The notes: a model not told the origin generated them from the sequence alone. 64,000 nucleotides of DNA from Chitinophaga silvatica (GCF_003419895.1 NZ_QPMM01000015.1:1-64000); one strand, 5' to 3'. Positions 12,601 through 19,171 are shown, counted from the first letter of the stretch. Translations and numbers: made by a program.

Positions 12601-15581
12601 TCTACATTTACTTTCATTACCGTACTAACCGTATTACCGCAAGCATCTTTAGCCGTCCAGGTAATTGTATATGAATAGGTACTTGCACAAGCCGGGTTAG
12701 GAGTGGTTCTCGCAGATTCTACCGGAGTACTCATGGTTACTGCGGAACAATCATCTTTTGCAATTGGACCAGGAACTTGAGCGGCAGTAAATATATTTTC
12801 ACAACTAACCGTAGTATCGGCAGATGGTTTATATACAAATACAGGAGCTTTAGTATCGGTTACAGTAATAGTCTGAACAACTGTTTTGGAATTATTACAC
12901 TGATCTTTAATAATCCAGGTGCGTGTAAATTTCTGCGTACATGCATTAGGGGTAGTAGATGCATCTGTAGTGCTAGTAATTGTAGCATTCAGACCACTGT
13001 AAACAGGTGTTCCAAACAGTGTAGTATAATCAGTACCGGCAACGCATTCAACAGTTTTATCTGCAGGAGCGGTGGCTGTCAGCGTTTGGCTATTTACACT
13101 GATGGATATTACATTACTAGTAGATGTACATGCTCCGGAAGTAATGATCAGCCGGTATTTATCTACGTTAGCAGCAGCACCTGGTGCAGGAGGAGCATAT
13201 GTTGTTCCGGTTCCTACATTTGTATAGGCCGCACCGTTATTGCTTCTTTGCCATTGATAGGTATAAGTTCCACTACCACCCGCTAAAGGCCCCTGAATTG
13301 TTAGTAGGCTTCTGGCATCAGTGATTTTACATAATACCTGATCAGACAGAATGATATTCCCGCTAATGGCGGCCTGATTTATTAAATTAATAATAGTATC
13401 ATGCGTACAATCCGTTTTACCGGCATTCACAACCGACCATCTCACCTGGGTAGTTGCACCGGCAGGTACACCTGTAATGGTTGTAGTAGCGGCATTCGGA
13501 TTTGCTATGGTGATAGCCGGATTTGGAACCACCAGAGACCAGGTTCCCTGTTCTGTTGATTTTAAGGTAGCCGTCAGGTTAAACGTATCATTATTACAAT
13601 TGGTGGCTGGGGCTGTGGCCTTCGGAATCGGAATCTCATAAACCTTTACTTTAAAGGTATCAGCAGCCACACACTTACCATTGGTTACAGTTACATAATA
13701 TTTATTAGTATCCAGTTTGTTTGGAACATCAGTGAAATTAATGGTCTTAGGAGTTCCTTTTCCAACAGGCGTCCACACGATATTAAATATGCTGTTGGCA
13801 GGTTGGATACCTAAAGTAATGGAAGCACCCTGACAAATTTCTTTAGGTCCACCGGTAATGTTGACTTTAGGCATGGTATCTACGACAATGGTACCATAAC
13901 CGGTATCGGAACATTGACGAGGGGCACCAGTCTCGGGATCTTTACCATAATCGGCAATACCCAGCGCAGAATAAGTAGTAGTGGTATCAGGATATACCGT
14001 CATGGAAGGACCCAAAATCCTTGGATCAACCAGCCATTCATATTTCGTATAACCACCACTGGCGGTTAATATTACCTGATCACCTTTACATATGCGACCA
14101 GTGGATACAGTTACTTTAGGTTTAGGTAGAATTGTGATTTTAGTATACTCAGAAGGGGCCGCACAGTTACTGGAGTTCCCTTTTTCAAGAATGTTTACCC
14201 GATAATACAAGTCAATAGGCTTATCCGGATCTCCTACCAATGCACCTGGTCTAAATTCGAGGGTAGGAGTCTGACTACCAACTCTAAGATTTAATGAATC
14301 AGATAATTTGAACCAGTTTACATTATTATAACTGTATTCCCATTGATATAAAGGAATTTTAAAGTAATCGTCTTCTGGTTTATAAACATTGCCTGTCCAT
14401 CCGTTAGGGCTATAAATTGCTTTAATAGTTACCGGAGCGCCTTCGCAAAGAGCCGCTGATTTAAGCTGTGGACGATCCTGCCCATCTATAAATGAATAGA
14501 TATTCGGACTACAATACTTAAAGGAAATATCATCAATTGCAATATCATTACCACAATCACCATAACGATCGTTCACAATAGCAAGGGTCACTTTGGTTAC
14601 ACCACCTGGCGTTTTGAAACCACCACCATACTGTTGCCATTGAGGACTGGCAAGGTTCATGGATACATCATAAGTTTTGAACCGTGCTAAAGTATCGGGA
14701 GTGCCACCTTTGCTTTCATCCAGAATCAAAAAGGTTACACCGGCATAGTGATAACCATCGGCATTACCATCGGCACAGGTTTTATTGAATACTTCTAATG
14801 TATTTAAGTTGAGGAACCATGCACTGAAATTATAGGAAGAACCCGGACAAACCGGTACATCTTTTCTCACAAAGAAGGTTTTCTTTGCAATCGCAGAGTT
14901 GGCAATCAGCATAGCACCAACCTTAGTAGGATCGGAGCTTCCGGTATGGTCTGTTGTATAAATCCATTCACTTCTGATTTGTGTATGCCAGAATACAGTG
15001 TAACTGTCATCGACAAAGTTACCGTCTCTAACGGTAGGGAATTCTTTATAATTGTACCCGCCGGTTGTAGGGCTGGTAGATGGTGGCACATTGTCATCGG
15101 GTCTACTCGTTTTCGCATTTACCGGGAAAGTACCAAAATCGTAAAAAAAGTCTCCTGCTCCGGTATTCTGACCTTGACAAGGCAGAATGGAACAGTCTTT
15201 TACATAAATAGTTCTGGATACATCATACCAGGTATTGTTATCACTATATAATCTGGCCTTAATGGTATATAACCCAGTGCTGGTAAATTTAATAGTCAGC
15301 GCATTTTTCTTGTAGGTACCCTCGGGCTTTTGACCAATTAAGGTTTTTGAGGCATCAGAATTATACAGAATAGTATAGGTACCTCCTGTGATAGTCCAGT
15401 CGGCCTTTGTACCACCACCGGCTTTCCAGAAGAAAACGTTGGTAGACGCAAAGCTGTTCAGACAGGCTGAGTCTGGGAGGTTCATAAAAGGATCACCTGT
15501 ATTCGGATTCTGTGCCATCGCGCTCTGATTCAGGAGCAGGATGCCTAGCAACAGGTATAGAATGGTTAATAGTCGTTTCAT
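699..15581 (-). CDS. Giant HYR-repeat surface adhesin with type-B T9SS C-terminal sorting domain
   Basis: A 4,960-residue secreted protein, probably attached at the cell surface and involved in adhesion or gliding. Residues 1-24 form a signal peptide ending SAMAQ. Residues about 140-355 resemble a jelly-roll carbohydrate-binding domain (ending NDIAIDDISFKYC). Ig/PKD-like segments follow to about residue 835. From about 835 to 4430 there are roughly 42 repeats of 86 residues of the HYR/Ig-like type, each with the frame DTTVxCDKVP, TDNCSP, PGCxNGYTFTRTW, DGCGNS, TVIDxTAPVF. Five Ig-like units beginning DTTIC-like follow. The last 86 residues (VPNAFSPNGDGRNDVF to the end) are the gliding-motility-associated C-terminal domain, the type-B signal for type IX secretion. 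Four cysteines per repeat suggest a disulfide-stabilised rod. The ligand cannot be told from sequence. A single uninterrupted reading frame argues that the array is maintained by selection. Confidence 0.93.
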   Translation of the reverse strand: MKRLLTILYLLLGILLLNQSAMAQNPNTGDPFMNLPDSACLNSFASTNVFFWKAGGGTKADWTITGGTYTILYNSDASKTLIGQKPEGTYKKNALTIKFTSTGLYTIKARLYSDNNTWYDVSRTIYVKDCSILPCQGQNTGAGDFFYDFGTFPVNAKTSRPDDNVPPSTSPTTGGYNYKEFPTVRDGNFVDDSYTVFWHTQIRSEWIYTTDHTGSSDPTKVGAMLIANSAIAKKTFFVRKDVPVCPGSSYNFSAWFLNLNTLEVFNKTCADGNADGYHYAGVTFLILDESKGGTPDTLARFKTYDVSMNLASPQWQQYGGGFKTPGGVTKVTLAIVNDRYGDCGNDIAIDDISFKYCSPNIYSFIDGQDRPQLKSAALCEGAPVTIKAIYSPNGWTGNVYKPEDDYFKIPLYQWEYSYNNVNWFKLSDSLNLRVGSQTPTLEFRPGALVGDPDKPIDLYYRVNILEKGNSSNCAAPSEYTKITILPKPKVTVSTGRICKGDQVILTASGGYTKYEWLVDPRILGPSMTVYPDTTTTYSALGIADYGKDPETGAPRQCSDTGYGTIVVDTMPKVNITGGPKEICQGASITLGIQPANSIFNIVWTPVGKGTPKTINFTDVPNKLDTNKYYVTVTNGKCVAADTFKVKVYEIPIPKATAPATNCNNDTFNLTATLKSTEQGTWSLVVPNPAITIANPNAATTTITGVPAGATTQVRWSVVNAGKTDCTHDTIINLINQAAISGNIILSDQVLCKITDARSLLTIQGPLAGGSGTYTYQWQRSNNGAAYTNVGTGTTYAPPAPGAAANVDKYRLIITSGACTSTSNVISISVNSQTLTATAPADKTVECVAGTDYTTLFGTPVYSGLNATITSTTDASTTPNACTQKFTRTWIIKDQCNNSKTVVQTITVTDTKAPVFVYKPSADTTVSCENIFTAAQVPGPIAKDDCSAVTMSTPVESARTTPNPACASTYSYTITWTAKDACGNTVSTVMKVNVEDKTPPTFTYKPNADTTVDCDKTFTPAQAKPIVTDNCTPTASISLTSVESAKVYDPNCKNGYTYDITWTAKDACGNIATFVQHVKVQDVTKPVFTVKPPAAVTVNCDAVPDQSTITVKATDNCTAAAAIKITYAESTKTPTPGCANGYTFTRTWTATDECGNFETVSQVVTVVDNTKPVFTVKPPAAVTVNCDAVPDQSTINVEATDNCSPKDKIIIDYSESTKSYTPGCPNGYTFTRTWKATDECGNSDIITQVVTVVDNTKPVFVLIPAADTTVDCDKVPTQADVKYRVTDNCTPESDIKVTYSETPKVPTAGCANAYTFTRTWVAKDACGNSATISQNVTVVDRTAPVFTWKPAKDTTVECSAVPKKGDVKVAVTDNCTTTGSITINEVDGPHTPTPGCANGYTFTRTWTASDGCGNSTTISQNITVVDRTAPVFTWKPAADTTVECDKVPAKTDVPYTVTDNCSPSGAITVVINDGASTVSPTCPNGYTFTRTWTATDACGNSSTTSQHYTVVDKTAPVFTWKPAADTTVECSAVPKTTDVPFEVKDNCSPRDKITIKIIDGAPTPTANCPNGYTFTRTWIATDACGNTANTSQNVTVVDRTAPVFTWKPAADTTVTCDKVPAKGDVKYAVTDNCSPASDIKVVITDGTSTPTPGCSNGYTFTRTWTATDGCGNSASTSQKVTVIDNAAPVFTWKPAADTTVSCDKVPAQAAVKYSVTDNCSPAADIKVVITDGPSTPTPGCSNGYTFTRTWTATDGCGNSASTSQKVTVIDNTAPVFTWKPAADTTVSCDKVPAQADVKYAVTDNCSPATDIKVVITDGTKNPTPGCTNGYTFTRTWTATDGCGNSASTSQKVTVIDNTAPVFTWKPAADTTVSCDKVPAQADVKYAVTDNCSPAADIKVVITDGTKTPTPGCTNGYTFTRTWTATDGCGNSASTSQKVTVIDDKAPVFTWKPAADTTVSCDKVPAQADVKYAVTDNCSPAADIKVVITDGSKTPTPGCTNGYTFTRTWTATDGCGNSASTSQKVTVIDDKAPVFTWKPAADTTVSCDKVPAQADVKYAVTDNCSPAADIKVVITDGTKTPTPGCTNGYTFTRTWTATDGCGNSASTSQNVTVIDNAAPVFTWKPAADTTVSCDKVPAQADVKYAVTDNCSPAADIKVVITDGAKTPTPGCTNGYTFTRTWTATDGCGNSASTSQKVTVIDDKAPVFTWKPAADTTVSCDKVPAQADVKYAVTDNCSPAADIKVVITDGAKTPTPGCSNGYTFTRTWTATDGCGNAASTSQKVTVIDNSAPVFTWKPAADTTVSCEKVPNQNDVKFAVTDNCSPASDIKIVITDSNPVATPGCANGYTFTRTWTATDGCGNSATTTQKVTVIDNTAPVFTWKPAADTTVSCDKVPAKGDVKYAVTDNCSPTSDIKVVITDGTSTPTPGCSNGYTFTRTWTATDGCGNSTSTSQKVTVIDNTAPVFTWKPAADTTVSCDKVPAKTDVKYAVTDNCSPASDIKVVITDGASTPTPGCTNGYTFTRTWTATDGCGNSTSTSQKVTVIDNTAPVFTWKPAADTTVSCDKVPAKTDVKFAVTDNCSPASDIKVTITDSNPVATPGCTNGYTFTRTWTATDGCGNSASTSQKVTVIDNTAPVFTWKPAADTTVSCDKVPAKGDVKFAVTDNCSPASDIKVVVTDGPSTPTPGCTNGYTFTRTWTATDGCGNSASTSQKVTVIDNTAPVFTWKPAADTTVSCDKVPAKGDVKFAVTDNCSPASDIKVVITDGTSTPTPGCSNGYTFTRTWTATDGCGNSASTSQKVTVIDNTAPVFTWKPAADTTVDCDKVPNKNDVKFAVTDNCSPVSDIKVVITDGASTPTPGCANGYTFTRTWTATDGCGNSTSTSQKVTVVDRTAPVFTWKPAADTTVSCDKVPAKTDVKYAVTDNCSPVGNIKVVIVDGPHTATPGCTNGYTFTRTWTATDDCGNSSSTSQKVTVIDNTAPVFTFKPAADTTVDCDKVPNKNDVKFAVTDNCSPATDIKVVITDGPSVPTPGCANGYTFTRTWTATDGCGNSASTSQKVTVVDRTAPVFTFKPAADTTVDCDKVPKPEDVKYTVTDNCTPASDIKVVYSETPRIQTGTCDNNYTFTRTWLAMDACGNKTSITQNVTVVDRTAPVFTWKPAADTTVECNAVPKPADVPYSVSDNCSPLSKIKVVITDGNKTFDPNCANAYIFIRTWTATDECGNSSSTSQKVTVVDRTAPVFTLKPAADTTVDCDKVPAASDVKYQVTDNCTPANNIKVIYSESPKVPTPGCANGYTFTRTWVASDGCGNSTTIKQNVTVVDRTAPVFTWKPAADTTVECSAVPKPGDVKYAVTDNCSPVSSIIVKITDSQTVPTPGCANAYSFTRTWTATDGCGNSTSTSQKVNVVDRTAPVFTSKPAADTTVDCDKVPDPSTLKYTVTDNCTPSADIKVTYSETSKMPTAGCANAYTFTRIWVAEDGCGNQTTIKQNVTVVDRTAPVFTWKPQADTTVDCDKVPAKEDITYSVTDNCTPSDKIKVDYSETPKVPTPGCANAYTFTRIWVASDGCGNTATMKQNVTVVDRTAPVFTLKPAADTTVDCDKVPAPADVKYTVTDNCTPTANIKVTYSESPKVQNAACANSYTFVRTWVATDGCGNSTTIKQNVTVVDRTAPEFTLKPAADTTVDCDKVPAPSDVKFAVTDNCTPTGNIKVIYSESPKVPTAGCTNAYTFVRTWVASDGCGNSTTIKQNVTVVDRTAPVFTFKPAADTTVDCDKVPDPSTLKYTVTDNCTPSANIKVTYSESPKFQTPGCNNAYTFVRTWVATDGCGNDATITQNVTVIDRTAPVFTWKPAADTTVDCDKVPSKDDIHYSVTDNCTPSQNIKVDYSESPKIPTPGCNNAYTFTRTWTAYDGCGNSTVIKQNVTVVDRTAPVFTWKPAADTTVDCDKVPTKNDIGYSVTDNCTPTPDIKVDYSESAKLPTPGCANAYTFTRTWIAYDGCGNSTTMTQRVTVVDRTAPVFTLKPAADTTVDCDRVPTPADVKYQVSDNCTPADQIKVTYSESPKIPTPGCVNGYTFTRTWVAADGCGNTTTIRQNVTVVDRTAPVFVVKPAADTTIDCDKIAGLDKAAITATDNCTPTVNIKITFQDGPKTPTPGCANGYKFTRTWIASDDCNNQATYLQRVTVQDTTKPVFSMPAPKDTVVDCDKVPAWPAITATDNCSANVQVITKSQTIKTPGNCAGNYQEIRTWTVTDDCGNISSMKQVITVQDTTKPVFTVKPPADTTVSCDNIPPPATDIQVTDNCSSIGNGLTLSRRITTEPIPGACASNYRIIRTWIAKDACGNTTTMTQIVTVKDTTRPVIMAAPADIELYCQDKVPTPPVLTATDNCDASFPKRAIYTEDPYVADICKGYTIIRRWNITDACGNKANEVIQRVVVKPCEKPQLEATLPSNCSDNGRIALRRIGNVYMPTFTLVSVTPSNVVSGLPITQSNNVFNLNGATSASFIITDGRTGCSSDTVTYNLTYIPKPEVNLGRDTTICGGNSLVLDAGAANFAYSIKWSTGETTQRIKINKAGTYWVNVSNGQCETTDTIHVGLIPTPLVTIPDTTICRGQTVKLDAYVNGASYLWSTGSTASSILVGTQEEFWVKVMKAGCITIDTVKVSVNPPPDISLSRDTSICPDQSIMLTVNSNGGRIQWQTGENSNSIVVNKPGNYWVAVSRDNCVVRDTVNVRMKPILALDLGPDRNICPGGSVTIDATNPDALSYLWNDGDPNPIKTITTPGKYKLAVMDKYCQRVYMDSINVNVTGLPKINLGNDTTLCKGETLLLRAEGGGISAVRWDNGSTSPSLTVTNGGTYTVTVFNDCGSATDAITVAFIECEPKPVVPNAFSPNGDGRNDVFRPVVRGQMYDYELRIFNRWGEMIFITSDNKKGWDGKYKGTPVDVGAYVWWLTYKKVPGGPTNVLKGEVTVIR
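2290..13075 (-). repeat. Tandem array of about 42 coding repeats, 258-bp period
   Basis: Direct tandem repeats inside the adhesin gene. By hand I count about 42 units. From about 7,000 to 10,900 the register is exactly 258 bp and adjacent units are nearly identical at DNA level. Units toward both ends (about 2,300-4,000 and 11,500-13,000) are diverged. That pattern fits recent expansion or gene conversion in the middle of the array. Confidence 0.92.
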
Positions 15582-15979
15582 AGGTGCAAACAGTTAAGTG
15601 AAAAAAGTATCAGGTCTGATTAGCTAAAGCTTCAGACAAGACGATTCCACAACTCTTTACGAGGATTAAAATCGGCCGGAAACACGCTCCGGTTCAGGGT
15701 TTCAATTGTGTAAAATGGTTTCATAGGCGTCAGGTGTTTATATATGGTATGGTTAAAATATATAAAATATTTGAGATTAAAATTAAGAATAATATAGAGA
15801 TTTCAAAGAAGTGAATTTATTTATAATATATGTGGGTACCAGATAAGTTGACTAAATATCAAATCGAAAATTGATTGTCAATGGCTTAAGAAAGGGTAAA
15901 AAAATATTAAAAAGTTTTCCACATTGGGGGTAAACTGATATTTATTTGGCCAGGACTGTTCTTTTTTAAATTATTTCCC
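15582..15979. other. AT-rich intergenic region between the divergent adhesin gene and rpmI
   Basis: About 400 bp upstream of both the adhesin gene and rpmI. I see no open reading frame of note and no convincing -33/-7 pair for the adhesin on the minus strand. The left part includes AT-rich runs (about 15,740-15,820) that could hold regulatory sites, but none can be named. Confidence 0.5.
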
Positions 15980-15987
15980 TACCTTTG
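15980..15987 (+). promoter_or_regulatory. Bacteroidota -7 box for rpmI-rplT
   Basis: TACCTTTG matches the TAnnTTTG -7 consensus and lies 20 bp before the rpmI start codon. No good TTTG is found 19-21 bp upstream, so the -33 element is weak or absent. Confidence 0.55.
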
Positions 15988-16007
15988 CAGACCAAATTTG
16001 ATGTAAG

Positions 16008-16205
16008 ATGCCCAAAGTAAAGACACATTCCCGTGCCAAGAAAACTTTCAAGGTGGGTGGGAACGGACAGATTAAGCGGTTCATGGCCTTCAAAAGCCAC
16101 TTACTAACCAAAAAATCTACGAAAAGAAAACGTAGCTTAAGAGGTAGTACACTGGTTCATGAAGCAAATCTTAACCTCGTTAAGAGAATGCTCGGAATGC
16201 GCTAG
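16008..16205 (+). CDS. rpmI: 50S ribosomal protein L35
   Basis: A 65-residue, strongly basic protein of the normal L35 length, beginning MPKVKTHSRAKKTFKVGGNG, with the family's K/R-rich core (HLLTKKSTKRKRSLRG). It is a small component of the large ribosomal subunit. It is first in a two-gene unit with rplT, 50 bp downstream. In many bacteria infC precedes these genes. Here a long intergenic region and a -7 box precede rpmI instead, so the pair is transcribed on its own. Confidence 0.97.
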   Translation: MPKVKTHSRAKKTFKVGGNGQIKRFMAFKSHLLTKKSTKRKRSLRGSTLVHEANLNLVKRMLGMR

Positions 16206-16255
16206 TCATCTGTCATTGCAAATCGAATTTTATAACCTGAGAAAAAAAGAAAACA

Positions 16256-16600
16256 ATGCCTCGTTCAGTTAACGCCGTAGCTTCAAGAGCCCGCAGAAAA
16301 AGGATCTTAAAGCAAGCCAAAGGCTTCTACGGTAAAAGGAAGAATGTTTACACCGTAGCGAAGAACGTCCTTGAGAAAGGTCTGACTTATAGCTATGTAG
16401 GTCGTAAATTAAAGAAAAGAAACTATCGTCAGCTGTGGATCGCTCGTATCAACGCTGCAGTAAGAGCAGAAGGTCTGACTTACTCTGTATTCATGAACAA
16501 ATTAGCTGGTAAAAACATCGATCTGAACAGAAAGGTGTTGGCTGATTTAGCAATGAACGAACCAGAAACCTTTAAAGCCCTGGTAGCTTCAGTAAAATAA
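16256..16600 (+). CDS. rplT: 50S ribosomal protein L20
   Basis: A 114-residue basic protein of typical L20 length. Family hallmarks are MPRSVNAVASRARRKRILK, AKGFYGKRKNVYTVAKN, RQLWIARINAAVR and YSVFMNKL. L20 binds 23S rRNA early in large-subunit assembly and in some bacteria represses its own operon. No obvious leader pseudoknot can be judged by eye here. Cotranscribed with rpmI. Its transcript appears to run past the stop codon into the convergent ispE gene before ending at the hairpin at 16,626-16,653. Confidence 0.97.
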   Translation: MPRSVNAVASRARRKRILKQAKGFYGKRKNVYTVAKNVLEKGLTYSYVGRKLKKRNYRQLWIARINAAVRAEGLTYSVFMNKLAGKNIDLNRKVLADLAMNEPETFKALVASVK

Positions 16601-16603
16601 GAT

Positions 16604-17413
16604 TTACCTTATTGTAAATACCCGGTAGCTGGCATCCCAAAAGATGTCAGCTATTTTGTTTTTAGGAAAGATCCCGTAAACCGCCGACCCACTTCCACTC
16701 ATTGCCGCATATATCGCTCCGTTTTCATACATACGCTCCTTTATTGTTCCCAAAACCGGATGCTGACCAAATACAGGCTTCTCAAAATCATTACTCAATA
16801 CAGCCTTCCATTCCGCCACCGGTAACTCAATCACCTCCTTTAAGGATCTTGCAGGAACCTGCGGACTCAATTGCTGAAATGCCCAACCGGTGTTTACATG
16901 AATCCCGGGGTGTACCAACAGAAATGAATAAGCCGATAAATCAAGCTGCAGCGGTTCCATTATTTCTCCTCTGCCGGTTGCAAAACAAGGCTCATTGGAA
17001 ATAAAGAACGGACAATCACTTCCTAACTGTGCCGCATACGCTATAAGTGCTGAAGCTGTGAGGTTCAGCTGATATTTGGTATTCAGTAATTGCAACATAA
17101 ATGCTGCATCAGAAGATCCTCCTCCTAATCCGGCTCCAATTGGTATATGCTTGTGTAAATGAATACTAACTGATGGTAGGGTAGGGTAGTCGTGCCTAAG
17201 CAGCTGATAGGCCCGCAAACATAGGTTGTCGGCCAACTTACCTGGAACACTGATCCCACTACTTTCAAAATGTAATTCCTGGCTGCTGATTACTTCCAGG
17301 GCATCTGTTACTGGTATAGGATAAAATATGGTTTCCAGGTCGTGAAACCCGTCGGAACGCTTACGAAGTATATGTAAGCCCAGATTTATTTTACAATTTG
17401 GAAATACAATCAT
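16604..17413 (-). CDS. ispE: 4-diphosphocytidyl-2-C-methyl-D-erythritol kinase
   Basis: A 269-residue GHMP-family kinase that phosphorylates CDP-methylerythritol in the MEP (non-mevalonate) pathway of isoprenoid synthesis. The N-terminus reads NCKINLGLHILRKRSDGFHDL, as in IspE, and the ATP-binding GHMP motif IPIGAGLGGGSSDAAFML lies around residues 90-107. A C-terminal glycine motif (MSGSGSAVYGIF) is also present. Length and ends fit the family. It converges on rplT with 3 bp between the stop codons, and its last codons carry the rplT terminator hairpin. Confidence 0.96.
   Translation of the reverse strand: MIVFPNCKINLGLHILRKRSDGFHDLETIFYPIPVTDALEVISSQELHFESSGISVPGKLADNLCLRAYQLLRHDYPTLPSVSIHLHKHIPIGAGLGGGSSDAAFMLQLLNTKYQLNLTASALIAYAAQLGSDCPFFISNEPCFATGRGEIMEPLQLDLSAYSFLLVHPGIHVNTGWAFQQLSPQVPARSLKEVIELPVAEWKAVLSNDFEKPVFGQHPVLGTIKERMYENGAIYAAMSGSGSAVYGIFPKNKIADIFWDASYRVFTIR
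16626..16663 (+). terminator. Terminator of rpmI-rplT embedded in the 3' end of ispE
   Basis: A 10-bp stem (16626-16635 with 16644-16653, one G-U pair), 8-nt loop, then TTTTGTTTTT on the plus strand. It starts 26 bp after the rplT stop and lies wholly inside the convergent ispE coding sequence. Confidence 0.8.
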
Positions 17414-17467
17414 AGCAATATTAACTACCCACGAATGTCGATAGCCTTAAACTGATATAAGAATGGA

Positions 17468-18064
17468 TTATTTGCTTTTGCGACTATTTATTTCATCGCG
17501 AATGGCAATTGCGCGGATATAATCTTCCTGTTCCAGAACTTCCTGTAATAAAGTATTCAAATCTTCCAGGTTCAGACTTTTCAGGTCATCATCTGCACCT
17601 TTTTCATGCTCGGAAATCACAGGAGCTGCAGGTTTTGGCTTTTTACCAGACGGATCATCCAACAAGATACCTGCACTATTCAGAATGTTCTCGAAAGTAT
17701 AAATGGGGCAACCAAAACGAACCGCCAATGCTAATGCATCGGAAGTTCTGGAATCTATTTCAATAGTTTCTTCATTATTGGAACAGATAAGCTTAGAATA
17801 AAAAATGCCTTCCTGCAGATTGCTGATGATAACTTCCTGTAATTCCACATTAAATGCGTTCATAAAGTTTTTCATCAAATCATGCGTCAAAGGCCGGCTG
17901 GGTTGCATTTTCTCCAACGCCACTGCAATTGCCTGGGCTTCAAAACCACCAATTACAATGGGTAAACGCCGTAACCCATTTACCTCACCTAATACCACGG
18001 CATATGAATGGGTTTGCGTTATGCTATGTGATAAAGCAACTATTTCCAGTTCTATTTTTCTCAT
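17468..18064 (-). CDS. Bifunctional nuclease family (DUF151) protein with C-terminal UvrB/UvrC-like motif
   Basis: 198 residues from the Met at 18064 (MRKIELEIVALSHS). The longer in-frame extension to 18172 has no family similarity and looks like leader. Residues 1 to about 130 form the BFN/DUF151 domain (LPIVIGGFEAQAIAVAL, LTHDLMKNFMNAFNV, IDSRTSDALALAVRFGCPIY), a fold reported to have DNase/RNase activity in some members. The C-terminal 35 residues (LEDLNTLLQEVLEQEDYIRAIAIRDEINSR) form a UvrB/UvrC interaction-type helical hairpin. This two-part architecture is common in Bacteroidota. It sits between ispE and the etf genes without tight coupling. The role in the cell is uncertain. Confidence 0.88.
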   Translation of the reverse strand: MRKIELEIVALSHSITQTHSYAVVLGEVNGLRRLPIVIGGFEAQAIAVALEKMQPSRPLTHDLMKNFMNAFNVELQEVIISNLQEGIFYSKLICSNNEETIEIDSRTSDALALAVRFGCPIYTFENILNSAGILLDDPSGKKPKPAAPVISEHEKGADDDLKSLNLEDLNTLLQEVLEQEDYIRAIAIRDEINSRKSK

Positions 18065-18199
18065 ATCTGTCTTGCGTTGTCGCTGAATAGTTTGTAAGAC
18101 CGTGAAGTTAGAAAAATATTCCTTATCTAAAAAAAAACTAATTAAAATTAAGAACAGGATTTGCGGGAACACTGCCTTTCCCGCAAATCTATATCCCTC

Positions 18200-19171
18200 T
18201 TATTGTTGTTTATACTTTTTAACGGCTTCTGTCAGCTTCGGAACCACATCAAATGCATCGCCAACTATACCATAATCAGCTGCCTTGAAGAAGGGTGCTT
18301 CAGGATCTTTGTTGATCACAACAATTACCTTACTACCGTTGACCCCCGCCAGATGCTGAATTGCACCGGAAATACCAATTGCAACATACAGGTTCGGACG
18401 TACCGTCAAACCAGTCTGACCCACATGCTCATGATGCGGACGCCATCCTGCATCGGCTACCGGACGGGAACTGGCTGTTGCTGCTCCCAATGCTTTGGCA
18501 AGATCTTCCAGCATTCCCCAGTTTTCTGGCCCTTTCATACCTCTACCTCCACTTACAATGATCTCAGCCTCTGTTAACGGCACTTCTCCACTAACCGTTT
18601 CCGTTCTGATTACCTTTACCTTGAAGTCTGCATCATTTATAGCCGGTGTAAACGCTTCTACAGTTGCTTTATTAGTGCCTGCACTTATTGCAAAAGTATT
18701 AGGCATAATGGCAATGATCTTTACTTCAGAAGTGATATTTACATTAGCAAATGCCTTACCTGAAAATACATTCTTCTTAACCACAAAACCATTACTGGTA
18801 TCCGGATACGAAATCGCTCCCGCAACCAATCCTGCCTTCAAACGGGCTGATAGTCGTGGCGCCAGCGCTTTCCCATCAAAGTTGGATGGAAATATAATCA
18901 CTTTGCTACCTTCTTTCCCCGCAGCTTCTGCTATTATCTTCGTATATACGGTTGTTTCTACTTCATGTAAACGGGCATCTGATGCATGCAATACCTTTTG
19001 CGCTCCATAATAACCCAATGTTTCCAACTCTGCTGATTCTACCGGACCTAATACCAGTGCAGTCGCAGTTGTTCCCAGCTGCTCAGCTACTTTAGCTCCA
19101 TATTGTACTGCTTCTAATGCTGATTTCTTTATCTTTCCCTGAGCCTGATCGGCGAATATTAAAATTGACAT
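18200..19171 (-). CDS. etfA: Electron transfer flavoprotein, alpha subunit
   Basis: 323 residues, the usual ETF-alpha length. The N-terminal domain (MSILIFADQAQGKIKKSALEA) is followed by the FAD-binding C-terminal domain with VSGGRGMKGPENW, SSRPVADAGWRPHHEHVGQTG and YVAIGISGAIQHLAG, which are ETF-alpha signatures. With EtfB it forms a soluble FAD/AMP heterodimer that accepts electrons from acyl-CoA and other dehydrogenases and passes them to ETF:quinone oxidoreductase. It lies 37 bp downstream of etfB in one operon. No partner dehydrogenase is encoded next to it. Confidence 0.97.
   Translation of the reverse strand: MSILIFADQAQGKIKKSALEAVQYGAKVAEQLGTTATALVLGPVESAELETLGYYGAQKVLHASDARLHEVETTVYTKIIAEAAGKEGSKVIIFPSNFDGKALAPRLSARLKAGLVAGAISYPDTSNGFVVKKNVFSGKAFANVNITSEVKIIAIMPNTFAISAGTNKATVEAFTPAINDADFKVKVIRTETVSGEVPLTEAEIIVSGGRGMKGPENWGMLEDLAKALGAATASSRPVADAGWRPHHEHVGQTGLTVRPNLYVAIGISGAIQHLAGVNGSKVIVVINKDPEAPFFKAADYGIVGDAFDVVPKLTEAVKKYKQQ

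Noticed and set aside
2290..13075. CRISPR array
   Set aside because: Repeats are 258 bp, contiguous and coding, with no short repeat-spacer pattern and no cas genes.
1836..13286. Many open frames of 60-260 codons on the plus strand across the adhesin gene
   Set aside because: They repeat with the 258-bp unit, are rich in Ser, Thr, Val and Tyr as antisense of repeat codons, and have no signals. They are shadows of the repeat array on the minus strand.
14906..15251. Frames of 70 and 101 codons near the start of the adhesin
   Set aside because: They overlap the adhesin signal and jelly-roll region in other frames, with no homology seen.
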